The notes below the pieces were generated by a model that had not been told where the DNA came from, did no database searches, and saw only the letters and a program-made list of their open reading frames with translations. Shown here in pieces: positions 1 through 6,392 of a DNA stretch of 6,568 nucleotides. The position numbers were made by a program, and so were the translations under genes. Numbering within the stretch: the first letter of the stretch is position 1; each line of letters starts with the position of its first letter. The stretch is from Gammaproteobacteria bacterium (GTDB lineage: Bacteria > Pseudomonadota > Gammaproteobacteria > UBA9214), in the NCBI GenBank assembly GCA_020027635.1, contig JAHKKL010000200.1, positions 1 through 6,568 of the forward strand. The letters are read 5' to 3'.

Positions 1-480
1 CCGCCAGCGCCGGTAGTATTCGGTACCGTGCAGCAGTTGCTTCTCGTCTACCCGACCCGCGACATACTCGTCAAGGATGTTCTGAAAGGGTTGCTGAAAC
101 GCCTCCATGCCGATTGCCAGCCGCGGGTGCACGGCATGCAGGCGGCGAATGATCTCCAGCTGCATCAGGTGGTTGTCGTAGCGGTCATGGGTCTCGCCCA
201 CCAGCACCACGCGTTTCCCGGCCAGCACGGGAATAATGCCTTCGAGGTTCGTGGTGGCGTTGAGATTCAGCGCCGGTGTGAGTTCCGGCGATTGCCGGAC
301 TTGCGGTTCGGCGCTTACCGGCGCGGCGGCGTCGTGACCTGTCTTGTGCGTTTCCACCTGTCGAGGCGATATGGCGGTCGCGCAACCGGACAGGATGGCC
401 GGCAACAGCAGTATCGCGGCACGCCGGCGCAGAGGTGAAACCGGACCGAAAGAACGTGTGTTATCGATCGACTGGAGCAT
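1..480 (-). CDS. ChaN-family (DUF399) haem/iron-binding lipoprotein, N-terminal part (3' end off window)
   Basis: The minus strand is open from ATG at 480 to the window edge, giving 160 codons without a stop. Residues 17-33 form a lipoprotein signal: an arginine cluster (LRRR), a hydrophobic run (AAILLLPAI), then the lipobox LSGC with Cys33 as the lipidated residue. Residues 34-80 look like a flexible linker. From residue 89 comes the conserved N-terminal block of the ChaN/DUF399 cofactor haem-binding family: RVVLVGETHDRYDNH (90-104), LEIIRRL (108-114) and IGMEAFQQPFQ (123-133). Family members bind haem or iron at the outer membrane; the protein here would be a periplasm-facing lipoprotein. 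It lies 77 bp downstream of tesA in the same direction, so co-transcription is likely. No other ATG occurs in frame upstream, and Shine-Dalgarno pairing is weak. I saw no clear Fur box. The family call is firm; iron regulation is not shown by the sequence. Confidence 0.88.
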   Translation of the reverse strand, partial: MLQSIDNTRSFGPVSPLRRRAAILLLPAILSGCATAISPRQVETHKTGHDAAAPVSAEPQVRQSPELTPALNLNATTNLEGIIPVLAGKRVVLVGETHDRYDNHLMQLEIIRRLHAVHPRLAIGMEAFQQPFQNILDEYVAGRVDEKQLLHGTEYYRRWR

Positions 481-557
481 GGTTCTGGATTCTCGGGCAA
501 TCCCTGGTTGATAGTGGACAATGCGCGTGCCAAGGAAGTTCGGGTGCAGGGTGTGAA

Positions 558-1229
558 TCACTCACCGGATGACCCGGCCGGGTTATCGACGGTGCCGGAC
601 ACACCGTGGTGTCCCTCAGGCGAGATCAGCGGTACCAGGTAAGGCCAGAGCGTATCGAGCAGTATCGGCTGCGCCCCGGCGCTCGGGTGGATGGCATCCT
701 CCTGCATCAGGCGCCGGTCCTCGGCGACCCCCGCAAGAAAGAATGGCACCAGCGGGACATGCTGCTCCGCGGCGACCTGCTCATAGACCTCGTGAAACTT
801 CCCGGCATAATAACTGCCATAATTGGGCGGCAGACGCATGCCCAGCAACAGCACCCGCGCGCCCTGTTCCCGGCTGGCGCCGACGAGATGCGCGAGGTTG
901 TTCCGCATCTCGCCGAGGCCGATGCCGCGCAGGCCGTCGTTGCCGCCCAGACCGATGATCACGACGGCTGGCCGGTAGTTCGCCAGCCCCGTGTCCATGT
1001 GTGCCACGGCTGCACGGGTCGTCTCGCCGCTGATGCTCAGATTGACCACACGGAATCGGTAGGACGTGGTTTGCAGGCGCTGATCCAGCAAGCGCACCCA
1101 GCCCCGCTCGGTATCGATCCCGTAGGCCGAACTGAGACTGTCGCCCAGCACCAGGATCACCGGCGCTTGATCGGCGGCAAGACCGCAGCCCGGGAGACAC
1201 AACAGCAACAGCAGGAGAACCGGCTTCAT
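558..1229 (-). CDS. tesA: TesA-type GDSL esterase (acyl-CoA thioesterase I / lysophospholipase L1)
   Basis: A 223-residue exported SGNH hydrolase, the usual size for TesA (E. coli has 208). Residues 1-18 are a signal peptide (MKPVLLLLLLCLPGC then GLA-A). Cleavage after Ala18 is plausible, but LPGC15 could also be read as a poor lipobox. The catalytic blocks are intact: GDSL with Ser31 (block I), SISGET with Gly68 (II), GGNDGLRG with Asn97 (III), and DAIHP with Asp178 and His181 (V). RLPPNYG (132-138) is also TesA-typical. The family hydrolyses acyl-CoA thioesters, lysophospholipids and small esters in the periplasm. The start at 1229 is chosen because the signal peptide begins there; the frame stays open to 1436, but only as a shadow of ybbA. 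It is divergent from ybbA, with overlapping start codons, and chaN follows. In E. coli TesA partners YbbAP. The C-terminal tail (about 203-223) is longer and less conserved. Confidence 0.95.
   Translation of the reverse strand: MKPVLLLLLLCLPGCGLAADQAPVILVLGDSLSSAYGIDTERGWVRLLDQRLQTTSYRFRVVNLSISGETTRAAVAHMDTGLANYRPAVVIIGLGGNDGLRGIGLGEMRNNLAHLVGASREQGARVLLLGMRLPPNYGSYYAGKFHEVYEQVAAEQHVPLVPFFLAGVAEDRRLMQEDAIHPSAGAQPILLDTLWPYLVPLISPEGHHGVSGTVDNPAGSSGE
1213..1218 (+). promoter_or_regulatory. Shine-Dalgarno AGGAGA of ybbA, inside the tesA signal-peptide codons
   Basis: AGGAGA lies 9 nt before the ATG at 1228 and decides that start over the in-frame ATG at 1249, which has only a weak CGGA upstream. 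On the other strand the same bases form tesA codons 4-6 (Val-Leu-Leu), so they serve both genes. Confidence 0.7.
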
Positions 1230-1914
1230 GGAAACGGATTGTAACGCGATGCTGCTGCAGGCGCGTCTACTCAATAAATGGGTGATGGGACCCGAGGGAC
1301 GGCTGGATATCCTGCGCGGGGTCAATCTCGAAATCGCCGCGCATGAGGCGGTGGCGATACTCGGCGCCTCCGGGTCCGGCAAGACCACCCTCCTCGGCCT
1401 GCTCGCCGGTCTGGATACCTCCAGCGGCGGCGACATCAGCCTGCTGGGTAAATCGCTGCCCGCCCTGGATGAGGACGCGCGCGCCGCGCTGCGCGCCGGG
1501 CGGGTCGGTTTCGTGTTCCAGTCCTTTCAGCTGCTGCCGACCCTGACCGCGCTGGAGAACGTCCGTCTGGCGCTCGAACTCGCCGGTTGTCGCGACCGGC
1601 AAACCCGCGCCGGGGAAGCCCTCGGCCTGGTCGGGTTGTCCCGGCGATTGCACCATTATCCGTCGCAGCTCTCCGGCGGTGAACAGCAGCGCGTGGCGCT
1701 CGCCCGCGCCTTCGCGCCTCACCCCGAGGTGCTGTTCGCCGACGAACCTACCGGAAACCTCGACCAGTCGACGGGCGCACCGGTAATCGAGCTATTGTTC
1801 ACCCTGCGCGAGCGCTACGGCACCGCCCTGGTGCTGGTGACGCATGATGCCGCGCTCGCGGGGCGCTGCGAGCGCCGCTATCGGCTGGACAACGGAATCC
1901 TGACCCCGGTATGA
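1228..1914 (+). CDS. ybbA: YbbA-type ABC transporter ATPase (MacB/LolD-like)
   Basis: A 228-residue single-domain ABC ATPase with every motif intact: Walker A GASGSGKTT (46-54), Q-loop Gln98 in VFQSFQLLPT, signature LSGGEQQR (148-155), Walker B VLFADE (168-173) with catalytic Glu173, D-loop GNLD (176-179) and H-loop His206 in VTHD. The motif LRAGRVGFVFQSF and the overall length match the MacB/LolD/YbbA group. It should power the permease encoded immediately downstream, driving periplasmic conformational change rather than classical transmembrane transport. The ATG at 1228 is supported by AGGAGA 9 nt upstream; a shorter start at 1249 would leave all motifs intact. Its stop overlaps the start of ybbP as ATGA (1911-1914), indicating translational coupling. 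Assignment to YbbA rather than another MacB-type ATPase rests on sequence resemblance plus the conserved tesA-ybbA-ybbP order. Confidence 0.95.
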   Translation: METDCNAMLLQARLLNKWVMGPEGRLDILRGVNLEIAAHEAVAILGASGSGKTTLLGLLAGLDTSSGGDISLLGKSLPALDEDARAALRAGRVGFVFQSFQLLPTLTALENVRLALELAGCRDRQTRAGEALGLVGLSRRLHHYPSQLSGGEQQRVALARAFAPHPEVLFADEPTGNLDQSTGAPVIELLFTLRERYGTALVLVTHDAALAGRCERRYRLDNGILTPV

Positions 1915-4403
1915 ATCTGCTCGCCCGATTCTCGCGCGTCCTGCCCGGACACTACCGGCGCACCCCGGAACTGCGCATCCTGGCGCTGGGCGTGGTGCTG
2001 GCGGTGGCCGCGCTCTCGTCCGTGGGCTTTTTCACCGACCGGGTGCAGCGTGCCATGTCGGAGCAGGCGGCGGAGTTGCTGGGTGCGGACCTGGTCATCG
2101 CCTCGTCCGCCGCGCCGCGCGAGGCCTTGCGCCAGTCCGCCCGCGCGGCCGGTTTCCATGTGGCCGAGACGGTGAGCTTCCCCAGCGTCGCGCTCTACCG
2201 CGACAACACCCTGCTCACCGAGGTCAAGGCCGTGAGCACCGGCTACCCGCTGCGGGGCCGACTGCGACTGGCCGCGCAGCCCTTGGGCGAGGAATTCACG
2301 GCGCAAGGCATTCCGGCGCCGGGCGAGGCCTGGGTGGAGCCGCGCGTTCTGCAGCAGATGGGCGCGGGCATCGGGGATGTGATCCGGCTCGGCGAACGCG
2401 GCTTCACCGCCAGCCGCGTGCTGAGCTACGAGCCGGACCGCGGCGGCGACCTGTTCCAGCTCGCACCGCGCGTGCTGCTCAATGCCGCCGACCTCCCGTC
2501 CACCGGACTCATCACCCCCGCGAGCCGGGTGCGCTACCGCCTGCTGCTGGCCGGACCGGAGACGGCGATCACGGCATACCGCCACCAGCTGGAGCGACAC
2601 CTGGGGCCGGAGGAACACCTGCAGGATGTGCGCGACGCACGGCCGGAACTGCGCGCGGCGCTCGACCGGGCACGACAGTTCCTCGGTCTCGCCGCCGTCA
2701 CCGCGGTACTGCTCGCGGGGGCGGCCATCTCGGTGGCCGCGCGTCATTACGCGGAACGCCAGGCCGACACCAGCGCGGTGATGCGCTGCCTCGGCGCGAG
2801 CGCCCGCGTGGTACTGTGGAGCTACGCCGTCCGGCTGCTGTGGCTGGCGCTGGCCGCGAGCCTGGCCGGCTGCCTGCTCGGCGTTCTCGCCCAGCAGTTG
2901 CTGGTGCTGCTGCTGGCGCACTGGTTCACCGCCGAACTGCCGGCGGCCTCGGCGTGGCCGGTGCTGGCCGGCATCGGCGCCGGGCTGGTCACGGTCGGCG
3001 GATTCGCCCTGCCCTATTTGCTCACCCTGACGCGGGTCCCGCCGCTGCGCGTGCTGCGCCGCGAACTGGCTGCGCCGCCACCGGCGGCGTGGCTCGTGCT
3101 GCTGCTGGCATTCGCGGCGCTGGCGGGGTTATTGCTCCGGGTCTCCGGGGACCTCGAACTGGCGGGCTGGCTGCTGCTCGGAACCGCCGCCACCGGTCTG
3201 CTGCTGTGGCTGGCTGGTCTCGGCCTGATCCGCGCTCTGTCCGTGTTCTCCCGCCGCGGGCGCCTCGCGTGGCGATTCGGACTCGCCGGACTGACCCGGC
3301 GCGGGCGCCTGGCCGGCCTGCAGGTCGCGGCCTTCGGGCTGGGGATCATGGCCCTGCTGATCCTCGGGATCGTCCGGATCGACCTGCTGCACACCTGGCA
3401 GGCGAATCTGCCGGCCGGCGCGCCCAATCAGTTCCTGATCAACGTGCAGGCCGATGAAGTCGAGCCGCTGGGCGCGCTGCTGCGCACGGGCGGTGTCTCC
3501 CTGACCGGCTTCTATCCCATGGTGCGCGGCCGCCTGGTCGCGATCAATGACCGCACGGTGCGGCCGGAGGACTTCGCCGAAGCGCGCGCCCGGCGCCTAG
3601 TCGAACGCGAATTCAACCTGTCCTGGGCAGTGTCGCTGCCGGAGGACAACAGGATCGTAACCGGCCGCTGGTGGCCCGCCGGAGCGACTGGCGGTGACGG
3701 ACTGTCCATCGAGGAGGGGCTGGCGGAGACGCTCGGCATCCGGCTCGGCGATCACCTGCGCTTCACCCTTGCCGGGCAGGAACTAAACGCCCGGGTCAGC
3801 AGCCTGCGCACCGTTGCCTGGGACTCGTTTCGCGTCAACTTCTTCGTCATGCTGCCCCCGGGCGTGCTGGAACGCTTCCCGGCCACCTACATCACCAGCT
3901 TCCATCTCCCCGACGACCGCGGCGAGCTGATCACCCGGCTGATCCAGCAGTTTCCGAGCGTCACCGTGCTCGATGTCCGCGCCATCCTGCGCCAGGTGCG
4001 CGCGATCATGGACCGCGCCACCCTGGCGATCGAGTATGTCTTCGCGTTCACCCTGCTGGCAGGCCTGATGGTGCTGTACGCCGCGATCCAGGCGAGCCGC
4101 GAGGGACGCCGTCACGACACGGCGATACTGAGAACCCTGGGCGCCAGCCGGCGCCAGGTGCTGGCGAGCCTGTTCATTGAGTTCACCACGCTCGGTCTTC
4201 TAGCTGGCCTGCTGGCCGCCGCCGGCGCCAGCGCGGTGGGATACGTTCTCGCCGCCCGGGTGTTCGACCTGCCCTACCACCTCGATCCCTGGGTATGGCT
4301 TGCCGGCGCGCTCGGCGGCGCGCTCGGCGTGGGCCTGGCGGGGACGATGGGCACGCGTTCGGTCCTGGCGCAGCCGCCGCTGCAGACGCTGCGCGGCACC
4401 TGA
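1911..4403 (+). CDS. ybbP: YbbP-type FtsX/MacB-superfamily ABC permease
   Basis: An 830-residue inner-membrane protein (E. coli YbbP is about 804), full length and without disruption. Likely membrane spans by hydrophobicity are about 22-42, 258-278, two within 305-338, 349-372, 393-411, 418-440, 469-489, 705-726, 757-783 and 795-812, about ten or eleven in all. Two large periplasmic regions lie at about 43-255 and 490-704. Two FtsX-type domains are recognisable from their duplicated cytoplasmic motif: MRCLGASARVV (291-301) and LRTLGASRRQV (740-750), each following a polar stretch and expected to dock on the ATPase. With YbbA it forms a type VII (mechanotransmission) ABC complex. In E. coli the periplasmic part engages TesA and the complex handles hydrophobic molecules; the substrate here is unknown. 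Its start overlaps the ybbA stop (ATGA), and it ends 7 bp from the true kup stop on the opposite strand. Confidence 0.94.
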   Translation: MNLLARFSRVLPGHYRRTPELRILALGVVLAVAALSSVGFFTDRVQRAMSEQAAELLGADLVIASSAAPREALRQSARAAGFHVAETVSFPSVALYRDNTLLTEVKAVSTGYPLRGRLRLAAQPLGEEFTAQGIPAPGEAWVEPRVLQQMGAGIGDVIRLGERGFTASRVLSYEPDRGGDLFQLAPRVLLNAADLPSTGLITPASRVRYRLLLAGPETAITAYRHQLERHLGPEEHLQDVRDARPELRAALDRARQFLGLAAVTAVLLAGAAISVAARHYAERQADTSAVMRCLGASARVVLWSYAVRLLWLALAASLAGCLLGVLAQQLLVLLLAHWFTAELPAASAWPVLAGIGAGLVTVGGFALPYLLTLTRVPPLRVLRRELAAPPPAAWLVLLLAFAALAGLLLRVSGDLELAGWLLLGTAATGLLLWLAGLGLIRALSVFSRRGRLAWRFGLAGLTRRGRLAGLQVAAFGLGIMALLILGIVRIDLLHTWQANLPAGAPNQFLINVQADEVEPLGALLRTGGVSLTGFYPMVRGRLVAINDRTVRPEDFAEARARRLVEREFNLSWAVSLPEDNRIVTGRWWPAGATGGDGLSIEEGLAETLGIRLGDHLRFTLAGQELNARVSSLRTVAWDSFRVNFFVMLPPGVLERFPATYITSFHLPDDRGELITRLIQQFPSVTVLDVRAILRQVRAIMDRATLAIEYVFAFTLLAGLMVLYAAIQASREGRRHDTAILRTLGASRRQVLASLFIEFTTLGLLAGLLAAAGASAVGYVLAARVFDLPYHLDPWVWLAGALGGALGVGLAGTMGTRSVLAQPPLQTLRGT

Positions 4404-6181
4404 ACGCGTTTCAGATTTCGATCTGCGTACCGAGCTCGATCACCCGGTTGGTCGGCAGGTTGAAATACTCGACCGCGCTGCCGGCGTTGCGGGCCATGGC
4501 CGCGAACAGGCGCTCGCGCCAGAGCGCCATGCCCTCCTGGCGGATGCTCGGGATGATGGCCTCGCGGCTGAGGAAGAAGGAGGATTTCCACCCGCTCAGC
4601 GTCGGGCACCGACGGTACCTCCTCGACGACCACGGTGAGAAAGACGACCCGTTCGTGCAATACCTTGTTGTGCACCAGGTTGTGCAGCAGCGCATGCGGC
4701 ACGGTGCCGATCGCGGAGGTGAGGAACACCGCCGTGCCGGAGACACGCACCGGCGGATCGCAGTACAGCAGTTCGAGGAAGGTATCCAGCGCCACCGATT
4801 GCTGTTTGAGCTGCCGGTACAGCAGCACGCGGCCCTGCCGCCAGGTGGCCATCAGGGTAAACATCGCCGCGCCCACGATCAGCGGATACCAGCCGCCGTC
4901 GAGGATCTTGAACAGGGTCGCCGAGAAGAACAGCGCATCCACGCACACAAACACTCCGGTGGCGATACCGGCGATCAGCAGGCTGTATCCCCAGCCGTGA
5001 CGCATCACGAAAAAGGTGAGGATGGTCGTGATCAGCATCGTGCCCGCCACGGCCAGACCGTAGGCGGCGGCCAGACTGGAAGAGGAGCCGAACGCCAGCA
5101 CCGTGATGATCACGGCGGCGAACAGGATGCGGTTCGGGCCGGGCAGATACACCTGGCCGATGTGCCTGGCGGAGGTGTGCAGAACATCGAGACGCGGCAG
5201 ATAGCCCAGTTGTATCGCCTGCCGGCAGAGGGAATACGCCCCCGAGATCGTTGCCTGCGAGGCGATCACGGTCGCCGCGGTGGCAAGCCCGATCATCGGG
5301 TAGAGCGCCCAGTCCGGGAAGGCGTGGTAGAAGGGATTCACGATGGCGCTGGGATCAGAAATCAGCAGCGCACCCTGTCCGAAGTAATTGAGCACCAGCG
5401 CCGGCAGCACCAGTGCGAACCAGGCGATGCGGATCGGGCGCTTGCCGAAATGCCCCATGTCGGCATACAGAGCCTCCGCGCCCGTGACCGCGAGAAAAAT
5501 CGACCCGAGCACCACGAACGACATGAATCCGTGAGCGGTCACGAAGCGCAGGGCATGCACCGGGTTTGTCGCCTGCAGCACGACCGGATTGGCGACGATA
5601 TTGTAGACCCCCGCCGCGGCGAGGGCGAGGAACCACGCCAGGCAGATGGGGCCGAAGAACGCGCCGACGACCGCGGTGCCCTGACGCTGGAAACTGAACA
5701 GTGCCGCCAGCACGCCCACCGTGATCGGGGTGATATAGGGTTTAAACATCAGCGTACCGATATCGAGCCCTTCCACCGCGGAGAGCACCGAGATCGCGGG
5801 GGTGAGGACGGCATCGCCGAAGAACAGCGCGGCGCCGAACACCCCGAGCGTGAGGATCAGGGTACGCAGACGTCCCGAACTGGGATACTCCGAGGAGGCG
5901 AGCGCGAGCAGTGCCATGATGCCGCCCTCGCCCTTGTTATTCGCCCGCATGATGAGGGTGACATATTTCAGCGAAACGATGACCATCAATGACCAGAAAA
6001 TGGCCGAGAGCCCGCCGAGGATATTCTCCGTGTCGAGGGGAATGCCATGGCGGTGATGAAATGTCTCCCGCAGGGCGTAAAGCGGGCTCGTGCCGATATC
6101 ACCGTACACCACACCCAGGGCGAGCAGCGTGAGTGCGGCCGTGGAGGAAGACCGCCCGGGTATTACGGTTTCGTTCATCAT
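4274..6181 (-). CDS. kup: Kup-type K+ uptake permease, C-terminal domain frameshifted and partly deleted
   Basis: A low-affinity K+:H+ symporter of the inner membrane (HAK/KUP/KT family). Numbered from the ATG at 6181, the hallmark GVVYGDIGTSPLYA lies at 23-36, NNKGEGGIMAL at 81-91 and FGDAVLTPAISVLSAVEG at 121-138. About twelve hydrophobic spans run to about residue 448, so the transport core looks complete. The cytoplasmic domain is recognisable only to residue 533 (PDAERVEI, near 4583). There about 40 family residues are missing, and the frame switches to an unrelated Arg/Pro/Gly-rich tail of 102 residues that ends at 4274, antisense to ybbP. The proper C-terminus survives in another frame at 4411-4584. 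ATG 6181 is preferred because GGAA lies 9 nt upstream (6191-6194); ATG 6178 and TTG 6199 are alternatives. The cause could be a real mutation, making this a pseudogene or partly active protein, or a sequence/assembly error. Confidence 0.85.
   Translation of the reverse strand: MMNETVIPGRSSSTAALTLLALGVVYGDIGTSPLYALRETFHHRHGIPLDTENILGGLSAIFWSLMVIVSLKYVTLIMRANNKGEGGIMALLALASSEYPSSGRLRTLILTLGVFGAALFFGDAVLTPAISVLSAVEGLDIGTLMFKPYITPITVGVLAALFSFQRQGTAVVGAFFGPICLAWFLALAAAGVYNIVANPVVLQATNPVHALRFVTAHGFMSFVVLGSIFLAVTGAEALYADMGHFGKRPIRIAWFALVLPALVLNYFGQGALLISDPSAIVNPFYHAFPDWALYPMIGLATAATVIASQATISGAYSLCRQAIQLGYLPRLDVLHTSARHIGQVYLPGPNRILFAAVIITVLAFGSSSSLAAAYGLAVAGTMLITTILTFFVMRHGWGYSLLIAGIATGVFVCVDALFFSATLFKILDGGWYPLIVGAAMFTLMATWRQGRVLLYRQLKQQSVALDTFLELLYCDPPVRVSGTAVFLTSAIGTVPHALLHNLVHNKVLHERVVFLTVVVEEVPSVPDAERVEILLLPQPRGHHPEHPPGGHGALARAPVRGHGPQRRQRGRVFQPADQPGDRARYADRNLKRVQVPRSVCSGGCARTERVPIVPARPTPSAPPSAPASHTQGSRW
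4400..4414. repeat. Small palindrome spanning the convergent stop codons of ybbP and kup
   Basis: CTGAA-CGCGT-TTCAG gives a 5-bp stem with a 5-nt loop and contains both TGA stops (4401-4403 plus; 4411-4413 minus). Convergent TGA codons are complementary by nature, which accounts for much of the symmetry. There is no GC-rich stem or U-tract, so it is not a convincing terminator. Confidence 0.3.
4411..4584 (-). pseudogene. Out-of-frame remnant of the Kup C-terminus
   Basis: In a different frame from the upstream kup reading, 57 codons plus TGA encode a typical Kup ending: SSFFLSREAIIP, MALWRERLFAAMARNA, then NLPTNRVIELGTQIEI. The closing ELGTQIEI (ELGTQVEI in E. coli) marks the genuine family C-terminus, so the ancestral stop was at 4411-4413, 7 bp from the ybbP stop. 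Residue 533 of the upstream part (codon 4583-4585) and the Ser codon at 4579-4581 are separated by one base, where homologues carry about 40 residues. This is therefore a net deletion of 3n+2 bases, not a simple one-base slip. No start codon or ribosome site suggests separate translation. Confidence 0.85.
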
Positions 6182-6243
6182 TGCACGCTGTTCCAGCAAA
6201 GGAATCGGTGACAGAGGAGATGCCTACCGGCTTGCGGCGCGCT

Positions 6244-6249
6244 AGTATA
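6244..6249 (-). promoter_or_regulatory. Candidate -10 box of the kup promoter
   Basis: On the minus strand this reads TATACT, five of six matches to the sigma70 -10 consensus. It would start transcription near 6237 and leave a leader of about 56 nt before ATG 6181. No good -35 exists: the best is TAGTCC at 6268-6273 with an 18-bp spacer and three of six matches. Such a promoter may need an activator, and an inverted repeat lies just upstream. Seen by eye only. Confidence 0.4.
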
Positions 6250-6267
6250 TCCCCGTTCATGGACCAC

Positions 6268-6292
6268 GGACTAGTCCTGTCCTGTCCTAGTC
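6268..6292. repeat. Inverted repeat GACTAG-N12-CTAGTC with tandem GTCCT units; possible operator
   Basis: GACTAG (6269-6274) and CTAGTC (6287-6292) form a perfect 6-bp inverted repeat with 12 bases between. Three tandem GTCCT units (6274-6288) overlap this spacer. The left arm is also part of a 10-bp palindrome, GGACTAGTCC (6268-6277). The element lies at about -31 to -55 relative to the inferred kup start near 6237, a position typical of an activator or repressor site. No known regulator is recognised. Confidence 0.4.
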
Positions 6293-6338
6293 ACAGCCTC
6301 CCGCGGGCAGAAACCGCCGGTGTCGCCGCACCGCGGCC

Positions 6339-6367
6339 GGGAATCTTCAGGGGATGCGGATTCCCTG
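6339..6367. repeat. Overlapping, mutually exclusive hairpin arms in the divergent intergenic region
   Basis: GGGAATC (6339-6345) pairs with GATTCCC (6359-6365) as a 7-bp stem with a 13-nt loop. Alternatively CAGGGGA (6348-6354) pairs with TTCCCTG (6361-6367), including one G-U pair, with a 6-nt loop. The two share the right arm and cannot form together. It lies upstream of both candidate -10 boxes, so it would act as DNA (protein site) more likely than as RNA. Confidence 0.25.
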
Positions 6368-6392
6368 CAGGATACATGCCGCGTGAAATCGA

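Noticed and set aside
606..1244. A 212-codon plus-strand frame across tesA, and similar frames at 28-438 and 569-958.
   Set aside because: They are antisense to the ChaN and TesA genes and have no family motifs.
1230..1436. Extending tesA upstream to an ATG at 1436.
   Set aside because: The extra 69 residues are antisense to ybbA and would bury the signal peptide that begins at 1229.
1878..2921. A 347-codon minus-strand frame opposite ybbP.
   Set aside because: Gln/Arg/Ala-rich composition without domains, antisense to a well-supported permease; a shadow frame.
4560..4600. Programmed frameshifting to restore the kup C-terminus.
   Set aside because: The junction has a pyrimidine-rich run but no clear slippery heptamer, and recoding would not restore the roughly 40 missing residues.
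4295..5992. A 565-codon open frame on the plus strand opposite kup.
   Set aside because: Its product is low-complexity and rich in Arg, His, Gln and Glu with no recognisable domain, and it is exactly antisense to a clear transporter. It is a third-position GC shadow.
6182..6199. TTG at 6199 as the kup start.
   Set aside because: It would place the GGAA ribosome-site candidate inside the gene; ATG at 6181 has that site 9 nt upstream and gives a normal Kup N-terminus.
6182..6237. A K+-related riboswitch (c-di-AMP, ydaO type) in the kup leader.
   Set aside because: The leader is only about 56 nt, too short for that fold, and no conserved core is visible.
6354..6386. A ten-codon ORF (ATG 6354) as a leader peptide with adjacent hairpins, an attenuator idea.
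   Set aside because: The purine-rich sequence touches the ATG with no spacing, the peptide has no biased codon run, and it lies upstream of the inferred transcription start.
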